Source: Manduca sexta (taxonomy: Eukaryota; Arthropoda; Insecta; Lepidoptera; Sphingidae). Taken from it: a stretch of 64,000 nucleotides of DNA. The stretch's first letter is position 1; every line of letters begins with the position of its first letter. The notes beneath the pieces are model-generated. The model searched no databases, had not been told where the DNA came from, and saw only the letters and a program-made list of their open reading frames with translations. The position numbers and the translations under genes are program-made. The DNA lies in contig NC_051139.1 in the NCBI RefSeq assembly GCF_014839805.1, positions 3,782,001-3,846,000 of the forward strand, read 5' to 3'. Below are positions 11,816 through 24,163 of this stretch, piece after piece.

Positions 11816-12433
11816 TAAACATTTTACATCCGTTGCAACAGACCGTATCCTTTTCAAATAGGTTATCATTATTGTATTTTGTTTTGAACAATTATTTCAT
11901 ACAAAATTTAAAACTTAAAACATGCATTCACATATTCCTGACCCCACAGCATATAAATGTTGTGCCGTTCATATTAGAAATGATGACGGTCTCGTTCCAC
12001 AACACCCAAATCCAAATATATCTGCAGATCGTACATACATTTGTTTTGATACGAGGAGCGAACTTGCGGCCACTCATCTCTGTCGGCTTATCGCGCTGTG
12101 CTATTGAGACTGCATTGCACATACAAAATCATCATATATTATACTTTTTATAAAAACATATTAAAGAATTATAACGTGACTATGCCTTCAATCCTCATGA
12201 AATAGTGATACTTATTATGTGAAAAAAGTAATATTTATAATATTTTGTATCATACAGGGTCATCTTAATATTTCATTAATAAGTGAAGTCACATATTCGT
12301 CTTTACTTATGCTAACATTGTGCCAATAATCATCCAAGAATAACAAATAATTTCGCAAAAACCCCGGGTTCAATTTTTTCATTTTTTTATAATTTTGTAG
12401 ATTAGTGCGAATATGATGTAAGTGTGGGTGTAG
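11816..12433. other. AT-rich non-coding stretch
   Basis: Overlapping short frames occur on both strands around 11800-12150 but show no domain or codon pattern, so they are taken as chance. No repeat recognised. Confidence 0.45.
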
Positions 12434-12589
12434 CAGTGGTGAAGCGTCCATAGAACCCGATTCTTACCGACTTCCCTTTTAGGATTATAAATGTTTGTTT
12501 TAGTTTTTGTTTTCTGTTAAATTGGTAGCGATATGTTAACTAAGGCATTTTTTGGGTTGCATTTTGAAAAAAATCACCCTTCGCCACTG
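12434..12589 (-). mobile_element. hAT-like MITE, 156 bp
   Basis: It begins 'cagtggtgaagcgtcc' and ends 'cacccttcgccactg', the two ends of the element at 58328-59377 in reverse orientation, with almost no internal sequence. The flanks 'gggtgtag' and 'gggttagt' look like a decayed 8-bp target duplication. Non-autonomous. Confidence 0.75.
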
Positions 12590-12759
12590 GGGTTAGTAAT
12601 CTGAAAAGAAGTATCATGTTGTCGCTTTGACAAGTTCTCTTCGTGTAAGTAGTGGCTTTTTTATTATAATTTATTTTCTTCCAAACTCACGCTTATTTAC
12701 ATCTATGGTGAGACAAACTTATAGTAAATGTTGTTTTCAAGAACACAAGTATATGATTT

Positions 12760-12905
12760 CATACACAATTTCAAAACGACCCCGAATAACAGTAGCCGAT
12801 ATATCTAGGACAAGGTCAATATGTATTTGCCAAATCCGTTCAGCGGTTTCTGAATTCACTTCTAACGTATCGAAACACAATATTACACATTTATATTAAT
12901 GAGAT
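12760..12905 (+). mobile_element. LINE/RTE-type 3' tail remnant
   Basis: It contains 'ccgttcagcggtttctgaa' followed by 'cacatttatattaatgag', the layout of lepidopteran LINE 3' tails ('question of the next base' motif, then an ATTA-type end). Short and 5'-truncated. Confidence 0.5.
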
Positions 12906-13370
12906 GAATTCTGGACTAGCCTAGATCTAAAGACTTTCTCGCCCTCACACCCACTACTACAACTCTTGTAAGTCAGGATAAGCAGTGGCACGCATTTCAT
13001 AACACCGAGTGATGAAGCTCGGCGAGTCTCAGGGAAAACTAATTTGTCATTATCCCCGCAACGAAATTAATCAATAGAAATATAGGGAGTAGTTGCAAAT
13101 ACTATTAGCCTAGATCTATGAACTTGATACTATAAAGTATCACTCGTCACATCATTTGACAACTGGTAATCCCGCAGGAACCATAAAATACCACAACGCA
13201 TTGTCACACAAAGACGCCACGTTCCCCGGGGATAGAGAAAGTGAGTCGATATAAAAAATAGCCGATCTGTCCCTGGGAGCATTAGGCGAACAAAGACTCC
13301 GACTGTCGAACTATAAAGTAGGATAGCGCCGCACCGGTGGGATCACTTTAGACACAAATGCCATATTTAC
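12906..13370. other. Non-coding stretch
   Basis: No ORF, repeat boundary or RNA signal that I can support. Confidence 0.45.
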
Positions 13371-13850
13371 GCCCGAATACTCAAACGCCACTTAAATATT
13401 TAAGATGGCCTCACGGATTTAAGCATTCGTTATCTTTGAAATTGGTATACTGAAACGTCACTTATTTCCTAACCTTAAATTTAAGGCGACGAAGGTTTAA
13501 GGTCCGCTTATTGATTCAAACGGTATTCACAAACCCTGCTTAAAGTTTGACAGCTATTTAAGGCCGCCTTATATGGCTGTTAATTGAGATTAATTTGAGA
13601 GTGCTTGCGACTACTCTCAAATCTTTACGCGAAAATATTTATTGTTGTGTTAGTTGTTATTATATTCTCTTTCGATTTAATAAAATGTCTTTTCTTCACT
13701 ATCATCACTGTCTGAAGAAAAATATAGGGTCAATCGAAGAAATCGAGAGAAATTAGACACTTTCGAAGAGTATTTATGTTCATTAATTCAGGAATTGTCC
13801 TAAATTATGCTTTTAATTCAGGAATTGTCATTTCAGCAATGTTCATTCAT
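13371..13850 (+). pseudogene. Possible DNA-transposon 5' end and ORF start, PIF/Harbinger-like
   Basis: Upstream lies 'ggtattcacaaaccctgctt' type sequence, which resembles the ends of some DNA transposons. At 13685 an ATG is followed, after one apparent base loss, by a serine-rich acidic stretch and then VNRRNREKLDTFEEYL, before a stop near 13802. That looks like the start of a nuclear transposase, but no DDE domain follows, because the tandem repeat begins at 13963. A small direct repeat (ttaattcaggaattgtc, twice) sits at 13781-13830. The family assignment is tentative. Confidence 0.3.
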
Positions 13851-13962
13851 CATATTGATTTAAACTGGATATTGATCCAGCCTAGCCGGTCATAAAAGAA
13901 ATACCAGATATTTATTGCCCTTCGTTTCTTTTACCACAGGCACCTATCAAAGGGTCATCTGG

Positions 13963-14882
13963 GTACATCATGGTGTACTCATATTATGGCACTAGTTGTG
14001 CCTGTGCTTATATCATGGAACTAGTTGTGCCTCTGCCTACCCCTTCTAGGATGATTAGCTTTATTATGTGTGTATGTAACAGTTTTAAGGGAAATAAATT
14101 TTATTGAAAGTCAACATGTTTGAATGAAGAAATAATTATTAGAGAAGCAAACAGAAACTTTATTGTAATTATTATATTATTTAATTGTTATTCTTATATA
14201 TCAGAGATATAAACATTACATTACAGACATTTTGCTACACATAGTACATATATATAGATATGAGTACAATATGGTACATCATATTGTACTCATATCATGG
14301 AACTAGTTGTGCCTGCGCTCATATCATGAAACTAGTTGTGCCTCTGCCTACCCCTTCTAGGATGATTAGCTTTATTATGTGTGTATGTAACAGTTTTAAG
14401 GGAAATAAATTTTATTGAAAGTCAACATGTTTGAATGAAGAAATAATTATTAGAGAAGCAAACAGAAACTTTATTGTAATTATTATATTATTTAATTGTT
14501 ATTGTTATATATCAGAGATATAAACATTACATTACAGACATTTTGCTACACATAGTACATATATATAGATATGAGTACAATATGGTACATCATATTGTAC
14601 TCATATCATGGAACTAGTTGTGCCTGCGCTCATATCATGGAACTAGTTGTGCCTCTGCCTACCCCTTCTAGGATGATTAGCTTTATTATGTGTGTATGTA
14701 ACAATTTTAAGGGAATTTAATTTTATTGAAAGTCTGAACATGTCTGAATGAAGAAATATTTATTAGAGAAGCAAGAAGAAACTATATTGTAATTATTATA
14801 TTTTTTTAATTGTAATTCTTATATATCAGACATATAAAATTTTATTACAGACATTTTGCTACACATAGTACATATATATAGA
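13963..14882. repeat. Tandem repeat, three ~311-bp units
   Basis: Units start at 13963, 14274 and 14585 (exact 311-bp spacing) and are nearly identical, with the third more diverged and lacking its end. Each unit begins with two copies of a ~29-bp motif (catatcatggaactagttg...). A 17-bp perfect palindrome straddles each junction (arms 14257-14273 and 14280-14296; 14568-14584 and 14591-14607). Confidence 0.9.
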
Positions 14883-14916
14883 AGATGCTTGCAGAAGTCT
14901 ATTTCTTGAATAAATT

Positions 14917-14936
14917 ATTGATTGATTGATTGATTA
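14917..14936 (+). repeat. (ATTG)n microsatellite tail
   Basis: Four to five ATTG/GATT repeats follow 'cttgaataaattatt', a typical 3' end of insect non-LTR elements. It may mark the 3' end of the unit that was amplified just upstream. Confidence 0.6.
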
Positions 14937-15067
14937 TATAAATCATACAAGAGAACCCACGGCCTCTCACTTCACAGCCGGCTACTCGCCCTCAGCTCAC
15001 TGCTTGTGTTCCTCACGAGAGCTGCCAATAAAACAAATATATTTTTAAAAATTATTTAAAAAAAAAA

Positions 15068-15185
15068 CATTATCAGCCACATGATATCCATTGCTGAACA
15101 AAGGCCTCCCGCAAAAATTTCCAGATTGAATGTCGGAAGCAGTCCGCATCGAGCAATGCCCTTTTTCTTAATTCGATGGGCCTCC
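15068..15185 (-). mobile_element. Degenerate LINE 3' coding remnant
   Basis: The + strand reads 'tatccattgctgaacaaag' then 'gcctcccgcaaaaatttcc', a decayed version of the C-terminal and 3' sequence also seen at 10555 and 21633 (reverse-transcriptase ORF on the minus strand). Heavily mutated. Confidence 0.45.
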
Positions 15186-16027
15186 AAATAAATCCAATAC
15201 TTACTTTTCACTATATCCAGCAGTTCTTGTTTTTCTATTTAGGTATCATTTCAACCAATTTTTGGGTTTTGTTATTTGCAGACTGCATTGATTATATAAT
15301 TACAAAATAGAAACTTCTGTGGTAAGACACGAAATAAGAATTATGTTGTTAACAAACAGAAAATAATCACTACGATTTACTTAATTGTTGACGAAAATTT
15401 GACAGATACAGAAGTTTTTTTTCTAAAGTGACTATGTCAATACTGATCATGCTGCCAAATGGCAAGTATAAATAAGTTGGAATGTATTTACTACATCAAT
15501 GTTGAGAATTTAATAATTAAAAATCATTTTAATTAAACTGCGTATTACGTTATTTGATTTTTTATGTTTCATAAATTATGCTGCGTGAAACGACACATAA
15601 ATATCATTTTATTAAAATTATGTAAACGAAAACAAACTTTTTATAATCTATAGCAAATTAACTGCTCCTCAACTGAGTTTTCCGTAAAATCTTTTAATGT
15701 ACGTTTGAGAATGCCATTTAAATTAAGTAGCCTGTTAAATTTAAGTAGGCCTCAGACAAGTTGGTTGGTTGAGTAGCGTTTCAGTATTCGGGCGTTAGTG
15801 TTGTATTATAGTTTAAATTCCGCGGGGAATTCGCTTAAGCGCACAATTCTTATGTTTAAGTTGGATGTCTTCTTCAAGATGGATTCTATGTACACAGTGG
15901 TCGTGGTCAATGGTAAAATTGTTTCTTGTATGAGGATCCGTCTCAATTAGTATGTCTATTTCTGCCACTTGACCATCCATCAAAGATCTGGTCGATTTCC
16001 CAAACAATACTATTTATTGAGAAAAAG
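15186..16027. other. AT-rich non-coding stretch
   Basis: Nothing recognised apart from chance ORFs. Confidence 0.45.
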
Positions 16028-16350
16028 TGGCGATGGCCTAGTTGGTTGTGGAATAGACTGCCAAGACACATGTCCGCAGGTTCAAAACACAAGGGCACAC
16101 ACCTCTGACTTTTCTAAAATTACATGTGTATTCTTTGTGAATTATAGCTCGCTTTTATGGTGAAGGAAAACATCATGAGATTACCTACATACCTGAAAAG
16201 TTATTTATAGGAATTTTGAGGGTATGTGACGTCTACCAATCCGCACTAGGCCAGCCTGGAGGACTAAGGCTTAATCCCTCTCAGTAGTAGAAGCGATCCG
16301 TTTTCGGCAGTGGGACAAAGTATAATACAAGGCTGATATTATTATTACTA
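16028..16350 (+). mobile_element. tRNA-derived SINE (type 1), diverged
   Basis: The A-box 'tggcctagttgg' is intact and the B-box 'ggttcaaaaca' is degenerate. The body is colinear with 62691-63012, including 'ccgcactaggccag' and 'ctaatccctctcagtagtag'-like motifs and the 'ggctgatatt' end, followed by a short ATT repeat. Older than the 62691 copy. Confidence 0.75.
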
Positions 16351-17019
16351 TTTATTAATAGATTGACATACACTACCCGTGGCTTATTGCATATCAATCA
16401 ATCACATATACTCGTTACTCTGTTTGCATCAAAATTTCCTAGTACATTTAACCGTTGTAATAACAATTGTTTGTAAATAAATCCTCATTTTTCATTATAT
16501 CCGTTTAAAACCGCGGTTGTTCCATCAATTAAATATCAGGTGGAACCACAAATTAATATTAAAATTAGTCACTATCCATCATGTTCATATTTATCAATAT
16601 GTATATTAATACATAAACAAAATATGGGACGATCGATGAATGATAACATACGATAATTTTTCCATATTAAAAAGAATTTAGTTCACAATACAATAAAAGT
16701 GGTTTCTGTTACATAACTACAATATGCATGAATTATGCTTCGTATTAATATATAGTTAGATTTCTAGTTACCAGGTAGAGAAATCTATATTAAGAACAGG
16801 AATAGCTTCTAGGCATTGCTTCTGCAGTCTCAATGCACGAGCCGCAGCCGGTATGGTTCAATTACTTAATTATTGTCTTTACTGAAACACAATAGAGACC
16901 CCATCATGAGTACCTGAACACATGATGAAGTCATAGATTGCCAACCGCGAATGGAAACATAAAAATACTTACTTAACCAATATTGAAAATTTTTTCACCA
17001 ATTGACATACATTCTCTGA

Positions 17020-17290
17020 GTACCATAGGCTACTTTTTATTCCGGAAATAGTTATTAACCCAGGCGGAGTCATGAGCAAAAGTTTCTTAATAATCTTACT
17101 TCTTACTATTATAATAAATGCAAAAAGATTTGTGTAAATGTTTGAATGTTTGATAGACGTAAACGTAGAAATAACTAAACGAATTTGGACAAAATTTGGC
17201 ACACAGATAGATCATGTTCTGGATTAACACATAGCATACTTTTTATTCCGAAAATATGTTGCCATGAGAAATAATTTGATTTTAATCAGA
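17020..17290 (+). mobile_element. Two fragments of a dispersed element
   Basis: The motif 'catactttttattccgaaaa' and its variant 'aggctactttttattccgga' occur twice (near 17027 and 17228). Between them lies 'aatttggacaaaatttggc', a common lepidopteran repeat string (LINE 3' region). No coding capacity. Confidence 0.45.
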
Positions 17291-19688
17291 TTTTTTAATA
17301 GATGGCGGTGGCGTTGTTCAGATGTCAATATAAATCAGTACAATGCTTTAGGGAATTTTTGATCTTCTGATCTCCCGATTTTGGATAACCTAAATGCTTG
17401 ACAATAATTAGTCCAGCTATCAAGCCTCCACTGTATTATTTAATTAACGCAACAAATTCATATTTATTTAAATCTTCCTTCATTTATTGAACTCAGCATA
17501 GCACCCACAAAACTGGCAATGATCTCCACGTGCCTTCTCAACAAAAATGTTTTTAAAACATAAATAATGAACAAAACATGTTAAGTCTTTTAGATTATTA
17601 ATAACGTTTGATGTGTACTAGAGCGCGTTGGTCGGTGGAGCGAACTGAAAAACATTAATTCGTACATTTACCATTGAAATGTTTTCATAGAGCTCCGACG
17701 AAAAACATTCGTCGACGATGAATACGTGAAAAGACCTTACTATTGAGGAAATCGGAAATCGGATGTCCGGGCAGCTCAGGGCGTATATGGAAAAATATTT
17801 ATGCGCACTTCTAATCATATTCGTGACGTCATTTGTTAGGTTGGGTTGTGCAGGTTTTAACCTTTTTTTTCATGGGCCTTAAATGATAGGAAAATGATAT
17901 TGATGGTTGAATGGCTAATTGATTTAAGCAACATTTAATTTCGAAAAAGTTTAAACTAGTTTAAAACATAGAAAAATGTGGTGATGTTAATATGTATGAA
18001 ACTGTCAAAATAAAGTCAATTAGCCTTTGACCAGTTGATATAGTGATTTATATGCATTACCCGACTTGCAGGTGGATAAGATGATGAATTAGATCCTGAA
18101 GCTTGAGGTCACAGGTGCGATCTCTGCACTAGCATAAATATTTGTGAGATTTACAAATTGATGTTTCGAGTTTATATACTATGTGACTGAAAGTTCTTTG
18201 TTGTTCTTGGTAACACACAATTAAATCTTAGTATGGGTTTAAAAATTACACCAGAATATACATGCATTTCTTTATATTAATGTATTCTTGATTATATAGC
18301 TGGTTCTCAACTCTATTTGTAAGTAAGTACAACAAAATATATTCATTTTAATTTCTTTTAAATGTCGTGTCAAAGATAGGTATTAAAATATTATTATAAG
18401 AACCCAATTCCAAGAAAAACGATTATCACCAAGCGAACAACCCTGGATGTTCGTAAATAATTTTAAAAGTGAAACATAAACACCAAGTTTTATTATCAAA
18501 CCCAACACAAATAGACATCGAACGAACTCACTGTTTACACCGAAAATTGAAAAGTTTGTTTGTCTTTCTGTTTGTTGTCCTGAATCGCTAACGCTGTTCG
18601 AATAATTTATTATAGTTCCCTATGTTTAATTTTATTTATTGCTTTATAGAACACAACTCTATTGAAAATCCACATCTATGTGAAAACAGATATGATATTT
18701 TTTGATTAATGATCAAATAAATAATATTATAAATATTATTTGTATTATAAGCATATGGCTATCTTCTTCACACGTCTGCACCATGTTGGCTGTGACGTCA
18801 CTGAATCCTCATTTCCAAATTTGAATTTTTATTTGAATTAATATAGATGCGATAAATATCTGAAGTCATTCAATTTTATATATTGGATGTGGCTATTAAA
18901 TAATATAAAATGCGGTCAACTTTTATTCGATGAAATTAGCCGCGTCATTCAATATCGGCTCCGCGGTGGCACATTGATAATATGCAGTTGCAATCAGGTC
19001 ACTTGTTAACTGGGTCTCTGCCTTATTACTCTTCTCATTACAATTTTATTCTGCATGTTCTCGATAGCTTACAATGCATTTTTTTATTATTTTAGGAACA
19101 TCAACTTCTCAAATAGATATGAATGCAACTAGATTGCGTCTAGATTAGTGGCGCCATGTTTATTTTTGAAGTCAACTATGTTAGTAGTATAATTAGAAGA
19201 ATTTATATGCAATACAATTATACTAGGCATTATGAGATTTAACATCGTATATCACAGGGTAACGAATACAATACAGTATTATTATACAATAAAAACAACA
19301 CTAAATTCTGTCACATTCAGTTTTTAATAGACAGGGCATGTGTCAGTCTGTACATATATCTATCTAACCACATTACCGTCATTACATTACCTTTAAACGA
19401 TACAACGGCAATATTGAGTGAATTATTCGACAATTAAGATGATTTGTCGCGCATGCCTCGGGCGTGCAATTTCCACGGGCTACCGACCCGCCACTTGACT
19501 TACTGCTCTTACGTGATACTGTGTACATTATTGCGCTACTCAAGCTAACAGAAACTGTTGTCCTTTGTTTGGTATTATTTACTGCGTTCTTTTGGTATCT
19601 GGGGCCTTATTCTCTATCCCGCACGTTATTTTAACAGTGCGTAACAAGCACGGAACACAACGCATCATGTTTAGGACTATAGAAATTT
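17291..19688. other. Unique non-coding stretch
   Basis: AT-rich sequence with only short chance frames. I can support no repeat, RNA or regulatory feature. A GC-richer patch near 19441-19500 is unexplained. Confidence 0.45.
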
Positions 19689-19900
19689 GGCTTACAGAAT
19701 ACCATTCCACGCACATTTCTCGAAGATAACATGACACGGCCGCGTTACGCGTTTACACTATCATACAGAATAAGGGCCCTGTATAGGCTTCTCGAGACGT
19801 TAAGGGTTAGAAGTTTTTTAGAGCTCTAACATGTTTAACAATGTTTATTACGTATGTTTTTTTTTTAATTCACAAAACCGAGATGTAACTGCCCATAACT

Positions 19901-20059
19901 CAGAGGCGAGGGGTGAAATATTTCAAAAGGTAACCTGACACAACAAAATATAGATACTTATATAAATGCAGCCTGCAAATCTATATTGATAATTAGATTC
20001 AACATAAATTACGAAAGAGAAGCCGGTAGCAATCGGGTTAGATCAACCTTTTGCTACTG
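19901..20059 (+). mobile_element. hAT-like MITE, 159 bp
   Basis: It starts 'cagaggcgaggggtgaaa', continues 'tttcaaaaggtaacc' as in the 58328 element, has a 'gaagccggtagcaatcggg' subterminal motif and ends 'tgctactg'. The flanks 'ccataact' and 'tcatacct' match at 6 of 8 positions, a decayed target duplication. The same insertion is at 31801-31958. Confidence 0.7.
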
Positions 20060-20264
20060 TCATACCTAAAACTGGCGCCTTGTTTTTGACGATATAAATC
20101 ATAGACAAGAAAAGAGGTATTCTTGTGTTTTATTCTTCGCATGATATTTTCGTCGCTGCACACCATATTCATGATTATGAGTCATTACTTAAGATATTGC
20201 GTAATTGTAATTAGACTAGTTGAATTCAATGATTAAAAAAATTACGATGATGAAATTTTTGGGT

Positions 20265-20521
20265 GTGCCAACCCTATCGTTTAGCCGTCAATGACACAGT
20301 TACGATGATGAAGTTCATTATAATATTATATAATTAATATAAATATAACAGTCGATTCAATGTTTATTTTATTAGCTTTCACGTAATATATACATAATTA
20401 TAGTTTGGTATTACAAAACGCACTCTACGTACCCGATTATTCAGTCTAAAACATTCCGTGTTATTACACATTACGATCGAGACTTCGTGAAATTTGCAAT
20501 ATATGACGATAGGGTTGCCAC
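20265..20521. mobile_element. MITE-like segment bounded by 16-bp inverted repeats
   Basis: The left end 'gtgccaaccctatcgt' (20265-20280) and right end 'acgatagggttgccac' (20506-20521) are inverted copies with one mismatch, enclosing 225 bp of AT-rich DNA. No target duplication is clear. The second copy is at 32160-32401, with a decayed right arm. Confidence 0.4.
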
Positions 20522-21154
20522 TTTTTATATTTTGGAAAATTTTAAATATATTGTGAAAGAAAAATATACCCAAGGAAAACTTTTTAATAAAGCCAGATAT
20601 TTTATTTTTTACAAATCATCTCTATAGCGTTTATAAAGCTTTGCAAAAATAAAATAATAAAAATGAAGAACTAGCTCAATTATAAAAACAGTATATTTTT
20701 AGGACCTTTAATTTCAATACACATTAAATAAATCTAAAAAAATATCATACGATGTAACAGTTCAGTTGACATTTGAAAGCCCTAGATGAAGTGAACTGAA
20801 TAGCTGAACGTTTCATTTGTTTAATATGTGCACGCAATTAGTAATTACAATGCATACAGTGTTATTTCACGCAGATAATTATCTAATAGGCGTTAGGTAA
20901 TTTACTGAATAATCGCCCATTAAATTATTTTATTGTTCCATACGCTCAATTAACTTTTGGTGCTGATGTTATGCAAATAGCCGAACAAATAATAGTTCTG
21001 ACGTTTGCCGCTAGATGTCTCTGTTACATATTTTTTCTTTCTTTAGAATATTTTTTATGGAATAATCATCGTAAAGGCTGCATCGGTGTTCCTCGAGTGC
21101 TGACTTGTCCTTCTTTAAACGAGGCTTAACACGAGTACTTACCTGCCGTTAGGC

Positions 21155-21245
21155 AACAGCTTAGCTGTGCCTCTAGCATTGTATAGTCCATTGAAGCGGA
21201 TGCTGCTTACCATCAGGCAGGTTGCTTGCTCGTTTGCCTACTAAG
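21155..21245 (-). mobile_element. SINE fragment (type 3-like)
   Basis: On the minus strand it contains 'gcctgatggtaagcagcatc', the same motif as the SINE at 10880. Short and headless. Copy at 33020-33125. Confidence 0.4.
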
Positions 21246-21632
21246 GCAACAAAAAAAATAAAACCTAATGGTAAATAGACATGGCCAGATAACCTATTGA
21301 ATAGCAGAAGGTAATTTGCCAACCCAGTATGGAAGCTCAATTATTTCCATGTTCTAGACGTTTCTATTTCGTTCTATACTCTTCCACCATCAAAAAAAGA
21401 CACCGGAGTAATGTAAAAGATCTGGGAACTCATAACAACTAAAACTTTCCAGGGTAATCTAAGAATTCACTTTGCATTAGCAGGGAACTAAGGCCATATC
21501 AGATGGAGAAGTTACGTAAACATGTTTTGCTCGGTACCGTTAAAAACACTGGTTATAATTTAGGTAAATTTAGTTGCAAAACCAAGTTCTTAAAGAACTA
21601 TAAATGGACAGTTAAGGATATAAGTCATCATG

Positions 21633-21800
21633 TATCATCATTATCAGCCAGTTGCAGTCAACTGCTGGATATAGACCTCTCAAAAGGTACGCCAAAGAGC
21701 CCGGTCTGCTACTTTATGCATCCAGGCGCTGCCGGCACTCTTGTGCAAGTCGTCGAGCCATCTGATCAGAGGGCGTCCCACGTTACGTTTGCCAAAACAC
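21633..21800 (-). pseudogene. LINE reverse-transcriptase ORF C-terminus (RTE-like)
   Basis: The minus strand encodes GRPLIRWLDDLHKSAGSAWM, then VADRALWRT, a stop, then YIQQLTATG and a stop. This follows the conserved C-terminal order of RTE-like LINE proteins (GRPxxRWxDDL, AGxxW, ADRxxWR, YxQQ). It is truncated at the 5' side and carries an internal stop, so it is dead. The other copy is at 33499-33665 and has further small deletions. Confidence 0.7.
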
Positions 21801-22918
21801 GCTTACTCCAGCGGTTATCTGTTCTGCGACATAAGCAATAACAGCTTTTGAAAAACTATATTGCCGTAGTTTGAGTTGCCCACATAACTTGATGAGAGGG
21901 ATGGGAAGAAGGGAGAATGTGACTAACAATTGATGTAATCTGTCCACACTTAAAACATTTTTCTAAGGCAGTAGATCCTGGTCACAAATAGTGTACCTAT
22001 TCTTTTACCAATGTAGGAATTTCCATCCAACAAATAATTTGATTGCAATGTATATTTGTCAGGTATGTATTATTAAGTACGTATATTAGAATCCCGTTTA
22101 GTAGACCATAATGAATTTGAAATATCAACGACCCTTTTTTGCCCTGAATATGTTTTTCAATGAATTAAATGCGTTAAATATATTTATTGCGGGTGAAGAT
22201 TATAAAGTTCATAGAAAATTCTAAAGTTCTTAAATAAAACGTATTTTTCGTTTTTTTCGTAAACAATATGCTAGAAACACCTATTACATTTTTTAATCTT
22301 CTTTCACAACACGCTGTATACTTTATCCGATTCTTCATAGAAAATATCGCACATTTTCTGTTTACCGCAAAGCTCCATACATGCGAGTATGGGGCGGGAA
22401 CGTAAACACGCGCCGTTATCTCGCTTCCACCCATTCTGCTAAACATCACGTGCCAAGCTAGCGTATCAATACAATAGTTTTTAACCCGCATTTCTGCGAG
22501 ATATGTACTATTCTTTTACTCGTCTTTTCCTTGACAAACATCAAGATGATTATAGGAAATACAAGAAATAATTGAATAAATAAAGATAATATTTGAAATA
22601 TACCATTAATATAATCGAACAGTTAAAAGATTTTTATTTATACAGAACATACTTTCTCTACTATTTTACTCTTAGGCAGGCTTTGTACAATACTTGCATA
22701 CACGTCGTTAGGTCTTTCCAAACCAACCAAATCTGCGAAAACCGAATGTTGTTTGAAAAACTCACACAAATCACAAATGTTACCGTGGTTCAGAATCCAC
22801 AACTTCCTGCTACACAAAACACATAAAACAGCACTTTGAATTACAGGCATAAAGCCATAATACGTACAACTTATCTATGCCGACTTTGGTATACCAGAGA
22901 CCAACAGACATAAACAAC

Positions 22919-23140
22919 TTTTATCCCCGAAAGGGTAGGCAGTAGCAACTGATGGACCCACTTTTACGTGCGCATTCCGTCCCATGATAGGGGTGAGCCT
23001 ATCGCCATATCGAGCACCAATTCCAAACTCCGGGTTGATACTAAGTAGAAAAACATTATATCAATGCCCGACCCGAAGATCGAACCCGAGACCTAAGTAC
23101 TCCAGTCGTACCATAATACAACTACGCCACCGCGAGAGTC
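22919..23140 (-). mobile_element. tRNA-derived SINE (type 2), full head and body
   Basis: Read on the minus strand: the head 'gcggtggcgtagttgta' (A-box), 'ggtctcgggttcgatct' (B-box), then the body down to 'ccctttcggggataaaa'. It shares that body with 51865-52097, 60950-61180 and 61722-61885. The second assembly copy, at 34727-34928, has small deletions. Confidence 0.7.
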
Positions 23141-23164
23141 ACCTACTAAATAAACACATAACGA

Positions 23165-23235
23165 ACCAAACCAGCAGTTTCTGAGATTAGGGCATTCAAA
23201 CAAACTCTTCAGCTTTATATAATAGTATAGATATA
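23165..23235 (+). mobile_element. LINE 3' tail fragment
   Basis: 'cagtttctgagattagggc' followed by 'cttcagctttatataatag' matches the tail of the fragments at 50541-50711 and 59993-60163. Copy at 34955-35025. Confidence 0.5.
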
Positions 23236-23843
23236 CATTTAATAAAAAATTATTTCACCATTTACAGATAGATGCAACTAAGGTCGACTGGTAGAGAATG
23301 CCTCTAGCATTAAGTTCGCCTGTATATTTCTATATATACCTATATAAAGTGTATAAATAAATAAATTATATCTACACCAAAATACTCTACAAAGGTGTTG
23401 ACATTCGTATAAAAAAGATATTTATGTTTGGCGTCAAAGCCACCGCAATAAAAACGTCAGCAAATAGAGTGACGCATCAATATTGAGCTTAGGAATTTGT
23501 GTGCGTAGAGCGTAGTGGGGAAAATGTCGTAGTTTCTTTGACTTCCCGAAGTAATAATGGCGTAGTTCATGGCTTTATACGAGTATGAAACTGGTCTAGG
23601 ATTTTACTGTCAGAGGTAGGGCTGTCCTCACACCTTCAATTCGCCTGCTAAGTTCCATGATAATAATCCTATTGTCATTAACCAGGGATCCAAAATTAAA
23701 TGTAACAATATAAATAATACTCTGGGCCGTAACCAAGGCGCCATTCTGCAGTCGTTTTAGATATCAGAAAACAAAAATATATAAGTGGCATATCCGAGCG
23801 TCAGACTTGTCGCTAACAGTAACTCTCACACTGTTATGAAACA

Positions 23844-23870
23844 CAGCATTGGCGTGTGCCGCCAATGCTG
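23844..23870. repeat. Perfect 11-bp stem-loop
   Basis: The arms 'cagcattggcg' and 'cgccaatgctg' pair exactly around the loop 'tgtgc'. Kept unchanged in the second copy at 35630-35656. Too short for a microRNA precursor. Confidence 0.6.
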
Positions 23871-24163
23871 TCGTGGTAATCAAGAAGGCAGTAAGTCAAG
23901 GCGGCAATTTTTTATTACTGATTTGGAATGATAAACGAACTTTCTTCCTATCTAGGTTTCATACATCTACGTAAATTATAAATGAATTTTGTTTGATAAA
24001 CACCAGTAAGAACGATAAGATAATCTAGTTAACCTTGAATGAAGCAGAACCGCCTATTTAGACTTACTGCCCTCTCGATGACCACGGCAAAATGGATATT
24101 ACAATATTTTACTAAAAGTTTGCATAAAGGATGGATTTACGGCATAATAGCTTATAAGATAAC

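Noticed and set aside
13963..14882. CRISPR-like array
   Set aside because: Whole 311-bp units repeat head-to-tail with no variable spacers, in a eukaryotic genome.
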